DNA of 64,000 nt, taken from the NCBI RefSeq assembly GCF_029223485.1, contig NZ_JARHTP010000001.1:124001-188000 (forward strand), in the 5' to 3' direction. Made by a program: the position numbers and the translations under genes. Below, one piece after another: positions 17,321 to 27,214 of this stretch (position 1 is its first letter; each line of letters opens with the position of its first letter). A model generated the notes under the pieces. It was not told the DNA's origin. It did no database searches and saw only the letters and a program-made list of their open reading frames with translations. Source of the stretch: Streptomyces coacervatus. Its GTDB lineage: Bacteria > Actinomycetota > Actinomycetes > Streptomycetales > Streptomycetaceae.

Positions 17321-20300
17321 TCAGTCCAGGTTCACCGCCTGCCACAGTTGGCTGTCGGCGTTCGTGTCCGTCGTCTGAACGAGCTGAGCGCCTGCTGCGG
17401 TCGAGGAGCCGGACACGGAGAGCAGCTTGCCGCTGTTCACATTCTTGATCTTGTAGTAGCCGTTCCCACTGGCGATCAGTGTCCAGTGCTGGCTCGCACC
17501 GTTGTTGTCGAGCTGCTGGACGATGGTCGCGCCATCCGTGGTGGACCCGCTGGTGACGTCCAGCAACAGACCGCTGTTCCGGTTGACGATCTCGTAGCTG
17601 CCGTCACCGACAGAGACCCACCGCCAGTGCTGGTTCTGCGCTCCGGTGTCGTTCCACTGGAGGACATTCGCCCCGGCGGAGGTCGATCCGCCCGAGACGT
17701 CGATCGTCTTGCCGCTGTTCTTGTTGAGGACCTTGTAGAACGCGTTCTTGGAGGGGAAGGGGATGGAGGCGAACGCGTCCAGCGCGCAGACGGTGTTGGA
17801 AGCCGACGCGTTCTTGGTTCCGGTGCACACGACCTTGATCGTGTGGGGTCCTGCCGCGAGATCCGTCTTCTCGAACAGCGGCACCTGCTTCGTCACCGTC
17901 GAGGAATAGGCGTCGATGCCCGACTGCACCACGGCGCCGTCGATGTAGACGTCGACCTTGCCCATGTTCGGCTGCTTCATGCTGAGATACCGCACGCCCG
18001 AGCCGGTGAACGAGTACTGGACGTAGTCGCCCGCCCTGTTCGTGAACTTCTCGGATCCCTTGAAGTCCTGCGAGTCGTTCCAGTTCGACCAGCCGGAGGA
18101 GTAGGTGGGAGTGGAGTCCTTGTCGTCGACGTAGGCCCAACGCTGCCGTACGAGCGACTTCGAGGCGGGGGATGCGTTCCCCCGGGCGTCCACGACGTAG
18201 AGGCGGTAGTCGCCGACCGTCGGTGGGACGTTGATGGTCGTCGCGGTTCCGGCTGCCTTCGTCATGGTGGGGCCGACGGCGAACGTCGTCGTACCGGAGG
18301 GAGCCAACCAGAGCGTCCTGGCCGCATCACCGAGGGTGCGGACGGGGATGGACGACACGCCCTTGCCGGTGAACGTGCTCGCGGGCAGGGCGTAGTCCTG
18401 CAGGCCCAGGTTGCTCTCGGGGACGAGGTCCTTGTAGGCGTCCTCCAGACCGGACTTCACGGCGATGTCGTACGCCTGTGACGGCCACACGTTGTCCGAG
18501 TACGCGCGCACGTCCTGGATGGTGCTGTTGGGGACGCTCTTGCTGGCGATCTTGTTCACTGTGCCGTAGGTGTTGGTGATGCTCAGGTCGTGCTGCCGGC
18601 CCCAGGTGCCGGAGTTGATGGCGAAGTACACGCCCGGGTCGACGTCGAGCACGTTGTCGTGCTCGTTGAGGTAGGCGGAGCCTTCGTCGGGGTGCATCCC
18701 GTACTTGTGGCCGGCCGGAACGCCCTGGATGTAGTTGTTGCTGATTTCGGTTCCAGGCTGGCTGCCCAGCGTGTAGATGGGCGCTGAGTCGCCGAGCACC
18801 TGCATTGTGTCGACGATCTGGTTGTGGCTGATGGTGTTGTTCCTTGCCGTGGTGGTCGGCACGCCGGGGCGGATCGAGTTCGTCGATCCGTCGAAGTTCC
18901 ACCATCCCCAGCCGAGGGTGATGCCCGCCCACGGGGACTTCTCGATCCGGTTGTGCTGCACGGACAGGGAATCGACGAAGTACGCCGATACAGGGCTGGA
19001 CCCCTGGAACAGGACCGCGCTGTCGTAGAGGTAGTTGTCTGTGACGGTGATGTTCTTGCAGACGCCCTCGACGTTCACCGGGTACTTCTCGTGGTTGGTC
19101 GAGGTGTAGTCCCCGATGTACACGTGCTGGGGATGTCCCACGGTGATGGCGGATCCGGCGATGTCATTGGTGTAGTTGCCGGTCAACTGTGAGTCCGTCA
19201 CGTCGTTGGCCAGGGTGATCCCGTCGGCGCCGGTGTGCTGCACCGTATTGCGCTGCAGGACGATCCCGTCCGCGTTCTCGATCTGGATGATCCCCGGCGG
19301 CAGGTCGACGTTGCGGTAGGTGTACGCGTGGAAGTTCTTCCTCGAGTACACGGTCGAGCTGGCGTTGCCCTGCTGGCCCTGCCGGAAGACGGAACCCGCG
19401 ACGTCGACCAGATTCCAGTCCGAGTGCTCGACGGTGAGCCCGGAGAAGGTGATGTTCCGCGCGTGGTCGGTCGTGGACGTGCCGGCGATCTTGAGGAGGG
19501 TGGACACGTTGTTCGGCGCGAAGACCTTCGCCGTGGTCATGTCCTCGGAGCCGGCCTTGTAGTAGTACAGCGTGTGATTCGTCTTGTCGAAGTAGAACTC
19601 GCCCGGCCGGTCCAGGAACTCGTACGCGTTCATGAAGGTGTGGCTGCCGCCGGGGTTGAACTTGCCGTACGGCGACCCCTGGGCGATGGCCGCACCCGGC
19701 TGCTGGAACAGGGCCACGCGATTGGCGCCGTCCGAGCTCGTGGTGATCTGACGTACGCCCACGATCGCCGTGTTCCAGGTCGACGCCGACGCGATCTCGA
19801 CATCGTCCTGGTTGGACGCGACGGCGGGCAGATCGGAGAGGCTGTACTTGGCCCCGTCGCACTGCGAACCCGACTCCCAGGCCCAGGGCGCCTGGCCGGC
19901 CGTGACGGTGTAGGTCCCGTAGCATCCGGCCGAGTTGATCGTCTTCGAGGCCATCTGGGCGCGCTTGCCGTTGACGTAGAGGGCGCGGAGCTTGTGGTCG
20001 CGGTTGAGCGTGGCCTTCCATATGTTCCCGCTGTGCTGTCTCCAGCCGGTCACCTGAACGCCTCCGTTCAGCACCGGCTTCTCGTTCTGGTAGGCGGCGT
20101 ACACGACATGGTGGCCGTTCGTTCCGGAGTCGGCTGAGGTGAAGTCGATGGTGCTGGTCACCGGGTAGTTGCCGCCGCGGAGATAGACGTTGATGTCTCC
20201 GGTCATGTTGCGATTGACCGTGCGCACGACGTCCCGGGCGTGCTGCAGGGTCTTGAACGGTGCGGTGATCGTCCCGGCGTTGGCGTCGTCGCCGTTGGGG

Positions 20301-20449
20301 GCGACGTAGTACGTCGCCTGGGTCGCGGCCGAGGCCGGGGTCGGCGTCGTGAGGGATGTCAGCAGCGCTGCGGAGCAAGCCATCGCAAGCACTGCTGACA
20401 CCTGGCGGATGATGGAGGTGACGGGTTTGTAACGGACTGCGAGTGTCAT
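17321..20449 (-). CDS. Secreted right-handed parallel beta-helix protein with carbohydrate-binding domains
   Basis: 1042 residues. A signal peptide runs to about residue 42 (SAALLTSLTTPTPASAA). The enzyme domain starts TYYVAPNGDDANAGT and KTLQHARDVVR, then many beta-helix coils (ITFSGLTVEHSDWNLV, GITLGWGWWNF). Around 750-910 lies a wall-binding-like beta-sandwich, and a ricin B trefoil closes the protein (NQHW, SQHW, SQLW). The start resembles GH141-like and related beta-helix hydrolases, some of which remove fucose or xylose, but family assignment is uncertain; a lyase is possible. A second relative is at 24147-26837. Confidence 0.75.
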   Translation of the reverse strand: MTLAVRYKPVTSIIRQVSAVLAMACSAALLTSLTTPTPASAATQATYYVAPNGDDANAGTITAPFKTLQHARDVVRTVNRNMTGDINVYLRGGNYPVTSTIDFTSADSGTNGHHVVYAAYQNEKPVLNGGVQVTGWRQHSGNIWKATLNRDHKLRALYVNGKRAQMASKTINSAGCYGTYTVTAGQAPWAWESGSQCDGAKYSLSDLPAVASNQDDVEIASASTWNTAIVGVRQITTSSDGANRVALFQQPGAAIAQGSPYGKFNPGGSHTFMNAYEFLDRPGEFYFDKTNHTLYYYKAGSEDMTTAKVFAPNNVSTLLKIAGTSTTDHARNITFSGLTVEHSDWNLVDVAGSVFRQGQQGNASSTVYSRKNFHAYTYRNVDLPPGIIQIENADGIVLQRNTVQHTGADGITLANDVTDSQLTGNYTNDIAGSAITVGHPQHVYIGDYTSTNHEKYPVNVEGVCKNITVTDNYLYDSAVLFQGSSPVSAYFVDSLSVQHNRIEKSPWAGITLGWGWWNFDGSTNSIRPGVPTTTARNNTISHNQIVDTMQVLGDSAPIYTLGSQPGTEISNNYIQGVPAGHKYGMHPDEGSAYLNEHDNVLDVDPGVYFAINSGTWGRQHDLSITNTYGTVNKIASKSVPNSTIQDVRAYSDNVWPSQAYDIAVKSGLEDAYKDLVPESNLGLQDYALPASTFTGKGVSSIPVRTLGDAARTLWLAPSGTTTFAVGPTMTKAAGTATTINVPPTVGDYRLYVVDARGNASPASKSLVRQRWAYVDDKDSTPTYSSGWSNWNDSQDFKGSEKFTNRAGDYVQYSFTGSGVRYLSMKQPNMGKVDVYIDGAVVQSGIDAYSSTVTKQVPLFEKTDLAAGPHTIKVVCTGTKNASASNTVCALDAFASIPFPSKNAFYKVLNKNSGKTIDVSGGSTSAGANVLQWNDTGAQNQHWRWVSVGDGSYEIVNRNSGLLLDVTSGSTTDGATIVQQLDNNGASQHWTLIASGNGYYKIKNVNSGKLLSVSGSSTAAGAQLVQTTDTNADSQLWQAVNLD

Positions 20450-20486
20450 CGCGAGGTCAGGGTCCTTTCGGTGCGGACGCCGATCG

Positions 20487-20711
20487 TCAGCAGCAGGTGG
20501 TGTAGCGGACGGTGGTGATGGTGTGCTCGGCGAAGGCGCCGGCCTGGACGATCACCGTGCGCTCGGCCTCGGGTGAGAGGTTGACGAGTTCGACGGTGGT
20601 CGCCTCGGGGTCGATGGAGGTGACCCGTGCGGCCACGTTCGGCGGCAGGCCGGCACGGCGGGCCTCGGCGTCTTGGTAGCGCAGCCGGGCCTGAGCGAGC
20701 ACGGCCTCCAC
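20487..20711 (-). pseudogene. C-terminal remnant of an unidentified protein
   Basis: About 74 residues (NVAARVTSIDPEATTVELVN, then ERTVIVQAGAFAEH) look like the last beta-rich part of a larger secreted enzyme. There is no signal peptide or ribosome site, and nothing upstream extends it. It sits in the gap between the beta-helix and GH54 genes and is probably left from a deleted gene. Confidence 0.4.
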
Positions 20712-20770
20712 GCGCTTGTGCAGGACTGCAGTGCTCGCTGCTGGAGGCGCTCAGAGAGGCTCGGCTGCTG

Positions 20771-22327
20771 TCAGCTCCAGGGAGATGCGGTGAGCCAACT
20801 GGTGTCCTGGGCCCACGACTTCGTGGCGTCCCAGGCGTTGGTACCGCCGTTGCTCGCTATGTAGGCCGTGTAGTTGTAGTGACGGATGTACTTGGTCGGG
20901 AAGTTGACGGACTGGAGGGAGGTGCCGACCCCGCTGTTGCCCGCGGTGGGGCAGAAGGTGGCGTCCTGCGCGAAGGCGCTGGAGCCGCTGTCGAAGTTCA
21001 GGTTGAGCTGGTAGTTGAAGTGGCGCAGGAACTGGCCTGGCTTGTTGGCGGACTCGAAGGACAGGCAGGAGGCGTTGGCCAGGCCCGCGCGGACGATCCA
21101 GGTGGCGTCGGCCTTGTCGGTGGCCGAGCTGGTGGAGTTGATGCTGGAGATGACGACCTTGGTGTCGGCGTCGTTGTGGCGCAGGTAGTGCGAGGTGCAG
21201 CAGGGCGAGGTGGTGGCCTTCAGGGAGATCCGGGAGCCGGGGGTCAGTGAGCCGGTGCTGGTCGAGCCGCCGTCGTAGCCGGCGGCGGTGATGTTGGCCT
21301 GTACGGCGTTCTCGGTGGCGTCCGAGGGGTAGCCCGAGGTCATGACGCCTTCATAGAAGGTGCCCTGGGCCCACTTGCTGTTGTCACCTCCGATGCCGAG
21401 GATGATCGCGCCTTCCTTGTGCATCGGGTTGTAGCCGGAGACGGTGGGGCGTATTCCGTTGTAGAAGGTGGACAGGCCGCCCGACTGGGCGTCGCCGCCG
21501 CGGAGGGCCCACTGGTTCGCGCCGCCCTTGAGCATGGCGGTCAGGAACCGGTGGTCGACGCTCGGGTCATTGGCGTTGAATCCGCGGTTGACCCCGGAGA
21601 ACAGGCCGTTCTCCAGGTCGGCCATGACCCAGGGGCCGTTGTCGCTGCCCCAGCCCCAGCCCTTGTTGTTGCCGAAGTAGAGGGCCTCCATGTGGCCGTT
21701 GCCGGTGTCCAGGCTGTTGGTCTCGGCGTTGCCGTAGTCGAAGCAGCAGCCGCCGTTGAAGTGCTTGCCGTTGAAGATCGCGTACATGCCCTCGGGCTGG
21801 TCGCCGGTGGCGATGCCGTTGGTGTTGTTGTTCCGGTAGCCGGTGCCGGGGGCGATGTAGACGCCGTACGCCTTGTGTCCGCCGACAGTGACCGGCGCCT
21901 CGAAGGCGTTGGCCAGGTTGTCCGGCCCGCCGGCGGCTCCGCCCCCGGGTGCCTGGGTGAGGTTGTTGCCCTTGGGGGACTGGTCGTAGATGACGGTGAT
22001 GACGCAGCTGGTGTTCGCGCAGAAGGAGTCCTGCTGGGCGGCGTCGGCGACACCGCCGGCGCTCAGCAGGCCGATGTCCTTGGTCGCGTTGTCGGAGGCA
22101 CGCTTGACCTGGTACAGCGGGCCGTTGTACGTCGCATACAGGGCGCGGGTGGTGCTGTGTGCGGCAACGCAGGGAGTGCCGCCTGCGGCGTAGATGTCGC
22201 ATGGCTGCTGGGTGGCGGCCTGCGAGGTGGTGGTCGTGGCGGTGAGCAGGCCGGCGGCGAGTGCGACGGTGGCACCGGCCGCGAGCAGCGCGCGTCTGAC
22301 GCTGCGTATCCACGGTGGTTTGATCAT
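20771..22327 (-). CDS. Secreted GH54 alpha-L-arabinofuranosidase with AbfB (CBM42) domain
   Basis: 518 residues. The signal peptide ends near TTTSQAAT. The catalytic domain begins PCDIYAAGGTPCVAAHSTTR and closely follows fungal AbfB enzymes. The expected nucleophile is Glu239 in ADLENGLF and the acid/base Asp315 in GIGGDNS. The C-terminal beta-trefoil CBM42 spans roughly 365-518 (YLRHNDADTK, FLRHFNYQ, YIRHYNYTAY) and binds arabinofuranose side chains. The ATG at 22327 has AAGGAG seven bases upstream. The product releases terminal arabinofuranose from arabinan, arabinoxylan or arabinogalactan. A paralogue lies directly upstream. Confidence 0.92.
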   Translation of the reverse strand: MIKPPWIRSVRRALLAAGATVALAAGLLTATTTTSQAATQQPCDIYAAGGTPCVAAHSTTRALYATYNGPLYQVKRASDNATKDIGLLSAGGVADAAQQDSFCANTSCVITVIYDQSPKGNNLTQAPGGGAAGGPDNLANAFEAPVTVGGHKAYGVYIAPGTGYRNNNTNGIATGDQPEGMYAIFNGKHFNGGCCFDYGNAETNSLDTGNGHMEALYFGNNKGWGWGSDNGPWVMADLENGLFSGVNRGFNANDPSVDHRFLTAMLKGGANQWALRGGDAQSGGLSTFYNGIRPTVSGYNPMHKEGAIILGIGGDNSKWAQGTFYEGVMTSGYPSDATENAVQANITAAGYDGGSTSTGSLTPGSRISLKATTSPCCTSHYLRHNDADTKVVISSINSTSSATDKADATWIVRAGLANASCLSFESANKPGQFLRHFNYQLNLNFDSGSSAFAQDATFCPTAGNSGVGTSLQSVNFPTKYIRHYNYTAYIASNGGTNAWDATKSWAQDTSWLTASPWS

Positions 22328-22390
22328 GAAATGCTCCTTCACGAGGTGGGTTGTGCGGTGAGGCGTCGACGAACCCCGGTGTTCGACTTT

Positions 22391-22405
22391 TCGGACGCCG
22401 TCCGA
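22391..22405. promoter_or_regulatory. Palindrome upstream of the first GH54 gene
   Basis: TCGGAC-GCC-GTCCGA is a perfect dyad with six-base arms, 64 bases upstream of the GH54 start at 22327. It lies in the 120-base gap between the two GH54 genes and could be an operator. The word TTCGGAC also occurs upstream of the GH62 gene and, inverted, upstream of the GH97 and GH43 genes. Confidence 0.4.
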
Positions 22406-22447
22406 CTCTGCGAACATAGTGGGGTGCGTCGACACTTTCGTTGTTCG

Positions 22448-24007
22448 TCAGCTCCAGGGGGCGCCGGCGAGCCAGCTGGTGTCCTGGGTCCACGACGACG
22501 TGGTGTCCCAGGCGTTGGTACCGCCGTTGCTTGCCACGTAGCCGGTGAATCGGTAGTGGCGGATGTACTTGGCCGGATAGTTGAAGGACTGCAGGGAGTA
22601 ACCGGTGCCGCTGTTGCCCGGCTTGGGGCAGAAGGTGGCATCGGCGGCGAACTGGCTGGAGCCGTCGTCGGGCTGCAGGTGAAGCTGGAAGGCGTAGTGC
22701 CTGAGGTACTTGCCGGAAGCGTTGGCCGACTCGAAGGAGACGCAGTTGCTGTTGGCCAGGCCGGCGCGGACGATCCAGGTGGCGTCGCCCTTGTCGGTGG
22801 CCGGGCTGCTGGAGGTCACCGGCGCGATCACGACCTTGTCGTCGCTGGGGTCGTGCTGCAGGTAGTCGCCGGTACAGCAGGAGGTGGTTGCCTGCAACGA
22901 GACCTTCGCGCCCGGGGTGAAGGGGGTGGTGGTGCTGGTGCTGTATCCGGCTGACGCGATGTTGGCCTGGACGGCGGCGTCGGTGGCGTCGGAGGGGTAG
23001 CCCTTGACCATGGCGCCCTCGTAGAAGGTGCCTGCGCTCGCGTTGCGGTTGGTCTGGCAGCAGTCGCCACCGCTGCCGAGGATGACGGCCCCCTGCTTGT
23101 GCATCGGGTTCCATCCGCCGGGCAGTGCGCCGCTATAGAGCTGGGTCAGGCTCCCGGACTGGGCGTTCGCGCCCTTGAGCGCCATCTGCGTGGTGCCGTT
23201 GTTCTTCAGCATTGCGGTGACGAAGCGGCTGGTCTGCGAGACCTGGTTGGGGTTCCACGTCTTGCTGCCGCCGGAGAACAGGCCGTTCTCCAGGTCCGCC
23301 TGCACCCACGGCCCTGTTCCGCTGCAACTGCCGAACCAGCATTCCGTGCCGAAGTTGATCGCGTCCATGGCGCCGTTGCCGTCGGCCTTGTGGTCGATCT
23401 CCGTGTTGCCGTAGTCGAAGCAGCAGCCGTTGTTGACGTGGGTGCTGCTGGTGACCATGTACTCGCCCTCGGGTGAGCTGCCGGTCGGCACGCCCCCGGC
23501 GGAGTTGTAGGCGAAGTAGCTGTTGCCGGGCTTGATGTAGAGCGCGTACGCCTTCTGGCCACCCACGCTGATCGCTTCGGTGGTCGCGGTGGCCGCCGTG
23601 TCGGCGCCGCCGGTCCCGCCGGGTCCCTGGTAGACCAGGTTGTTGCCGCCGCCGGTCTGGTCGTAGACGCGGGTGATGGTGCAGGTGGTGCCCCCGCAGA
23701 ACGAGTCCTGCGTTGCGGCGTCGGCGACACCTCCGGCCGACAGCAGTCCGATGTCATGCAACGTACTGTCCGATGCCCGTTGCACCTGGTAGAGCGGGCC
23801 GTTGTAGGAGGCGAACAGCGCGCGGGTGGTGCTGTGCGCCGCGACGCACGGCGTGCCGCCCGCCGCGTAGATGTCGCAGGGCCCTTGGGCAGCGGCCTGC
23901 GAGGCGCCGCTGAAGGCGATGAGGCCGGTGCAGGCGAGCGCCACCGCGGCCAGGCAGACAACCACCTCCCGGCGCAGTTTTCGGAAAATGAGCAGGGCAG
24001 GCACCAT
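22448..24007 (-). CDS. Second secreted GH54 alpha-L-arabinofuranosidase with AbfB (CBM42) domain
   Basis: 519 residues, a diverged paralogue of its downstream neighbour. The start of the mature enzyme is PCDIYAAGGTPCVAAHSTTR, identical in both. The nucleophile region ADLENGLF is kept; the acid/base loop reads GSGGDCCQT instead of GIGGDNS, so the Asp stays but its neighbours differ and an extra CC pair appears. The CBM42 trefoil is complete (YLQHDPSDDK, YLRHYAFQ, YIRHYRFTGY). Two starts are possible: ATG at 24007, three bases after AAGGAG, or ATG at 24022 without a clear ribosome site. The pair probably arose by duplication and may prefer different linkages. Confidence 0.9.
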   Translation of the reverse strand: MVPALLIFRKLRREVVVCLAAVALACTGLIAFSGASQAAAQGPCDIYAAGGTPCVAAHSTTRALFASYNGPLYQVQRASDSTLHDIGLLSAGGVADAATQDSFCGGTTCTITRVYDQTGGGNNLVYQGPGGTGGADTAATATTEAISVGGQKAYALYIKPGNSYFAYNSAGGVPTGSSPEGEYMVTSSTHVNNGCCFDYGNTEIDHKADGNGAMDAINFGTECWFGSCSGTGPWVQADLENGLFSGGSKTWNPNQVSQTSRFVTAMLKNNGTTQMALKGANAQSGSLTQLYSGALPGGWNPMHKQGAVILGSGGDCCQTNRNASAGTFYEGAMVKGYPSDATDAAVQANIASAGYSTSTTTPFTPGAKVSLQATTSCCTGDYLQHDPSDDKVVIAPVTSSSPATDKGDATWIVRAGLANSNCVSFESANASGKYLRHYAFQLHLQPDDGSSQFAADATFCPKPGNSGTGYSLQSFNYPAKYIRHYRFTGYVASNGGTNAWDTTSSWTQDTSWLAGAPWS

Positions 24008-24146
24008 GTACTCCTTGTTCATCGTTACAGGGACAGCAAGCCGTGCCCCCACCGGGTTGGCCGTGGGCTCTGGGGCGGGCTGACGGGGGTTGAGAGCGGG
24101 CGCACGCGTCCGGGCGAGCGGATCCGCCGACAGTCGGGTCACCCTG

Positions 24147-26837
24147 TCACTGGATCGTCCAAGCCTGGTTGGACTGGCTCAGCGGCATCCATTGACTGAT
24201 GGCGGCTCCGTCGGCCGTCGATCCGCCGCCGACCTCCAGGACCTGCCTGCTCTCGAAGTTGCGGATGGCGTACCCACCGCTGGTCGGCTCGAAGTACCAC
24301 AGCTGGTTGTTGCTGCCGCCGTAGGTGTACTGCTGCAGCGCGGTCCCCTTCCAGTGACTGGAGGCGTTGACGTCGAGGACCTTGCCGCTGTTCCTGTTCA
24401 CGATCTTGTAGAGCTGACCGCTGACCGGAACGATGTTCCACTGCTGGTTGGCGCCACCGTTGCTCGGCCACTGGATGACGCTCCCGCCGTCGGCGGTGGA
24501 GTTCTGGTACACGTCCATCAACTTCCCGCTGTTGACGTTCTTGATCGTGTAGTTCGTCGAGGGGTTGATGGTCGGCGTACCGGTCGCGTCCTCCAGCGCC
24601 CCGCCGGCCTGCTGCACGCTGAAGTCCGCGATGAAGAAGTACGCGCCGTCGGTCTTGGCGACCCGCACATAGCGGAACTTCTGGCGGACGTCGATGTTGC
24701 CCGTGAGTGTCGAGGCGAGCGGCAGGGTGCTCGTCTGGCGTTCGACGACGGTGTAGGTGCCGAAGGACGGGTCGTTGGAGGCCCGGATCTCGAAGTTGCC
24801 GCGGGTCTCGGACTGGTCCAGGTCCTGACGGGCCGTCAGCGAGAACTGTCCGAGCTGGTAGGCCTGTCCCAGGTCGACCTGCCACCAGGCCGAGGTGTCG
24901 CTCCCGGTCGGCGACCAGCCGGTGGCACTGTTGTTGTCGTTGGCCTTGGCCGCGTCCCAGGCGGAGCCGTTCACCGAGGAGGCGGACGCCGGCTTGCTGT
25001 AGGCGAGGTTGAGCTTCGCCGCCAGGCCCTGGTAGGCCGACTCAAGACCGGAGGCCTTGATCACGGAGTCTCCGGACGTCGTGTTGTTGGTGAGCGTGAC
25101 GTTGGAGCCGTTGACGTTCTGGTTGATGAATCCGTCGGTGTGGGACAGCACGTTGTTCGACAGGGTCATGTTGTTCGACCCCTCGTCCATGTACAGCCCG
25201 GACACGGCCGAGCCGCACGCGGACGGCACCCGTATCACGTCGTGCACGTAGTTGCCGTTGATGACGGTGCCGGGGTCGTTGGAGAGGTGGTAGACGCCGG
25301 CGGAGTCGCAGAGCCGGTTCATCACGTTGCCGATGCGGTTGTAGCTGATGCTGTTGTTGCCTTCGGCGTTGGCCGCCGACTGCCAGCCCCAGCCGAGCGA
25401 GATACCGGCCCACGGGGTGTCGGAGATGTCGTTGTGGTCGATGGTGGTGCTGTTGACGAAGCCCGCGTTGATGCCCGCGGTGCCGAGATAGTCCTCACCG
25501 ATCCGGGTGATCAGGTTGTCCTTGACGGTGACGTTCTTGACCACCTCCCGGGCGTCCTCACCGGCCGGTGAGGTGGGCGGGTTGTAGACGGTGTGGTACT
25601 CCACGGTCGGGTCGGAGAACTTGCCGACCATGATTCCGTTGCCCGCGATGTCGTGGATGACGTTGCCGGTCACGGTGCTGTCGTGCACGCCGTGGTGCAG
25701 GTCCAGGGCGGTGGAGCCCATCTGCGTGAAGGTGTTGCCCGTGAAGGAGACGCGGTCGGCGTACGAGGCCTGGACCCCGGCCGGCGGACGGCCGACGTAC
25801 TGCTTGTTGGAGGTGTCGGCCGACAGGTTGTAGTTGCCGCCCTGGCCGTTGAGGTAGCCGTTGTTCGTCGCCTCCATCCAGGTGGTCCGGGTGAAGGTGA
25901 TCCCGGAGAAGCGCAGGTCATGGGCGGGGCTGTCGAGGTTGGTGCCCTTGATGTCGAAAAGCGTCTGCACCGTGGGTGCCTGCACGGTGGCCGTGGACAT
26001 GTCCTCGCCTGGGCGGGGCCTGTAGTAGACGGTCTGCGCGGCCGTGTCGACGTAGAACTCGCCCGGTTCGTTGAGGAATTCGTGGGCGTTCTCGAAGTGC
26101 AGGGGAGAGCCGTTGGAGAGAACCGGGAAGGGGCGGGGGAACAGGATGCCCGCCTCGTGGTCCTGGATCGACACGTCGGCGCTGCCGCCCGCGGAGCTGA
26201 CCGACTTCAGCCGCAGGTAGCTCTCGCCCCACTGCGTCTCCAGCATCATTTCCACCTGGCTCAGGTGGTCCCAGTTGGACACCTGCGAACTGAGCACCTT
26301 CAGCAGCTTGTTGGTCTTGTCGCTGCCCTGCAGCTGGAAGTCCGAGCCGAGGTCGGGGTAGCGGGCCCGGGTGGCGCGGACCCCGTTGACGTACAGCTGC
26401 CGGAAGTTGAGGCTGCCCACGGACGCCTTGTACTCGCCGTTGGTGGCCGCGGTCCAGCCGGTGATCGACTTTCCGCCGGTGACCACGGGCGTCTCGCCGT
26501 TGTACGCCTGGTAGATGACCGTGTGGCCGTTCATGCCCGAGTCGCTGGTACCGAAGGAGATCGGGCTGGTGAGGGGGTAGGTACCTCCGCGCAGGTTCAC
26601 GATGATGTCGTCGGACATGCTCGCATTCACGGCTCGCACCGCAGCCTTGGCGGCCTGGATGGTCCTGAACGCTGTGGCGGGGCTGGTTCCTGAATTGCTG
26701 TCACTACCGCTGACAGGGTCGACGTAGAAGTTCGTCGTGGCCGCGTAGGCGGGTTGAGCGGGCAGTACGGCCGCGAAGACGACCGCCGCCGCTGCGAGTG
26801 CCTTGACCGTCCCCGCGCCGATGCGTAGGGGTCTCAT
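24147..26837 (-). CDS. Secreted parallel beta-helix protein with F5/8-type and ricin-type domains
   Basis: 896 residues. The signal peptide ends near QPAYAATT. The catalytic part starts NFYVDPVSGSDSNSGT and is a distant relative of the 17321-20449 product (shared AGISLGWGW, EFLNEPGEFYVD versus EFLDRPGEFYFD). A discoidin-like sugar-binding domain runs about 615-740 (AWWQVDLGQAYQLGQFSLTA). A ricin B trefoil ends the protein (NQQW, NQLW, NQAW). The start has GGAGGAGGG upstream. The two beta-helix enzymes share architecture but differ in binding modules, suggesting two steps on one polymer. The exact family (GH141-like or another) is uncertain. Confidence 0.75.
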   Translation of the reverse strand: MRPLRIGAGTVKALAAAAVVFAAVLPAQPAYAATTNFYVDPVSGSDSNSGTSPATAFRTIQAAKAAVRAVNASMSDDIIVNLRGGTYPLTSPISFGTSDSGMNGHTVIYQAYNGETPVVTGGKSITGWTAATNGEYKASVGSLNFRQLYVNGVRATRARYPDLGSDFQLQGSDKTNKLLKVLSSQVSNWDHLSQVEMMLETQWGESYLRLKSVSSAGGSADVSIQDHEAGILFPRPFPVLSNGSPLHFENAHEFLNEPGEFYVDTAAQTVYYRPRPGEDMSTATVQAPTVQTLFDIKGTNLDSPAHDLRFSGITFTRTTWMEATNNGYLNGQGGNYNLSADTSNKQYVGRPPAGVQASYADRVSFTGNTFTQMGSTALDLHHGVHDSTVTGNVIHDIAGNGIMVGKFSDPTVEYHTVYNPPTSPAGEDAREVVKNVTVKDNLITRIGEDYLGTAGINAGFVNSTTIDHNDISDTPWAGISLGWGWQSAANAEGNNSISYNRIGNVMNRLCDSAGVYHLSNDPGTVINGNYVHDVIRVPSACGSAVSGLYMDEGSNNMTLSNNVLSHTDGFINQNVNGSNVTLTNNTTSGDSVIKASGLESAYQGLAAKLNLAYSKPASASSVNGSAWDAAKANDNNSATGWSPTGSDTSAWWQVDLGQAYQLGQFSLTARQDLDQSETRGNFEIRASNDPSFGTYTVVERQTSTLPLASTLTGNIDVRQKFRYVRVAKTDGAYFFIADFSVQQAGGALEDATGTPTINPSTNYTIKNVNSGKLMDVYQNSTADGGSVIQWPSNGGANQQWNIVPVSGQLYKIVNRNSGKVLDVNASSHWKGTALQQYTYGGSNNQLWYFEPTSGGYAIRNFESRQVLEVGGGSTADGAAISQWMPLSQSNQAWTIQ

Positions 26838-27015
26838 CCGTGGTGTCCCTCCTCCAACCCCCCCTGGCTTCCTATGAGTTGCATTTATCGGTGCAGGATG
26901 CCGACGCAGTCAAGGTGATAGGCATATCTATTTTTTCACTGGCGCAACACGGATGACATATAGAGCGTCGGGGACGGCGTTGCGCGTGCCACCCTCCGCG
27001 AAGAATCACACCAGC

Positions 27016-27029
27016 TGAAAGCGCTGTTG
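27016..27029. promoter_or_regulatory. LacI/CcpA-like operator candidate
   Basis: TGAAAGCGCTGTTG matches the left half and CG centre of the LacI-family consensus TGAAANCGNTTTCA. The right half is degenerate. Streptomyces glycosidase genes are often controlled by LacI repressors, which makes this plausible but unproven. Confidence 0.35.
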
Positions 27030-27080
27030 ATCACGGCGATCGACCGACTGCGGCCAGCCCAGCCAATGACCACCCTCCCA

Positions 27081-27099
27081 AAATGAGTAGTACTCATTT
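27081..27099. promoter_or_regulatory. 19-bp perfect palindrome
   Basis: AAATGAGTA-G-TACTCATTT has nine-base arms around one central base. It is AT-rich in GC-rich surroundings and is too short-looped to be a good terminator, so an operator for a dimeric repressor (TetR, GntR or MarR type) is the best guess. Confidence 0.6.
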
Positions 27100-27214
27100 A
27101 GTGGACCCTGTCACCGTCGACCTCTCACGCCCTCTCACGTCATGGGACGGTGAACGCCCTTGCGGGGGCTGCAGCGTGGGTTGGCCGCGTGGGGCGAGGC
27201 TTCGCGCCCTGAAC

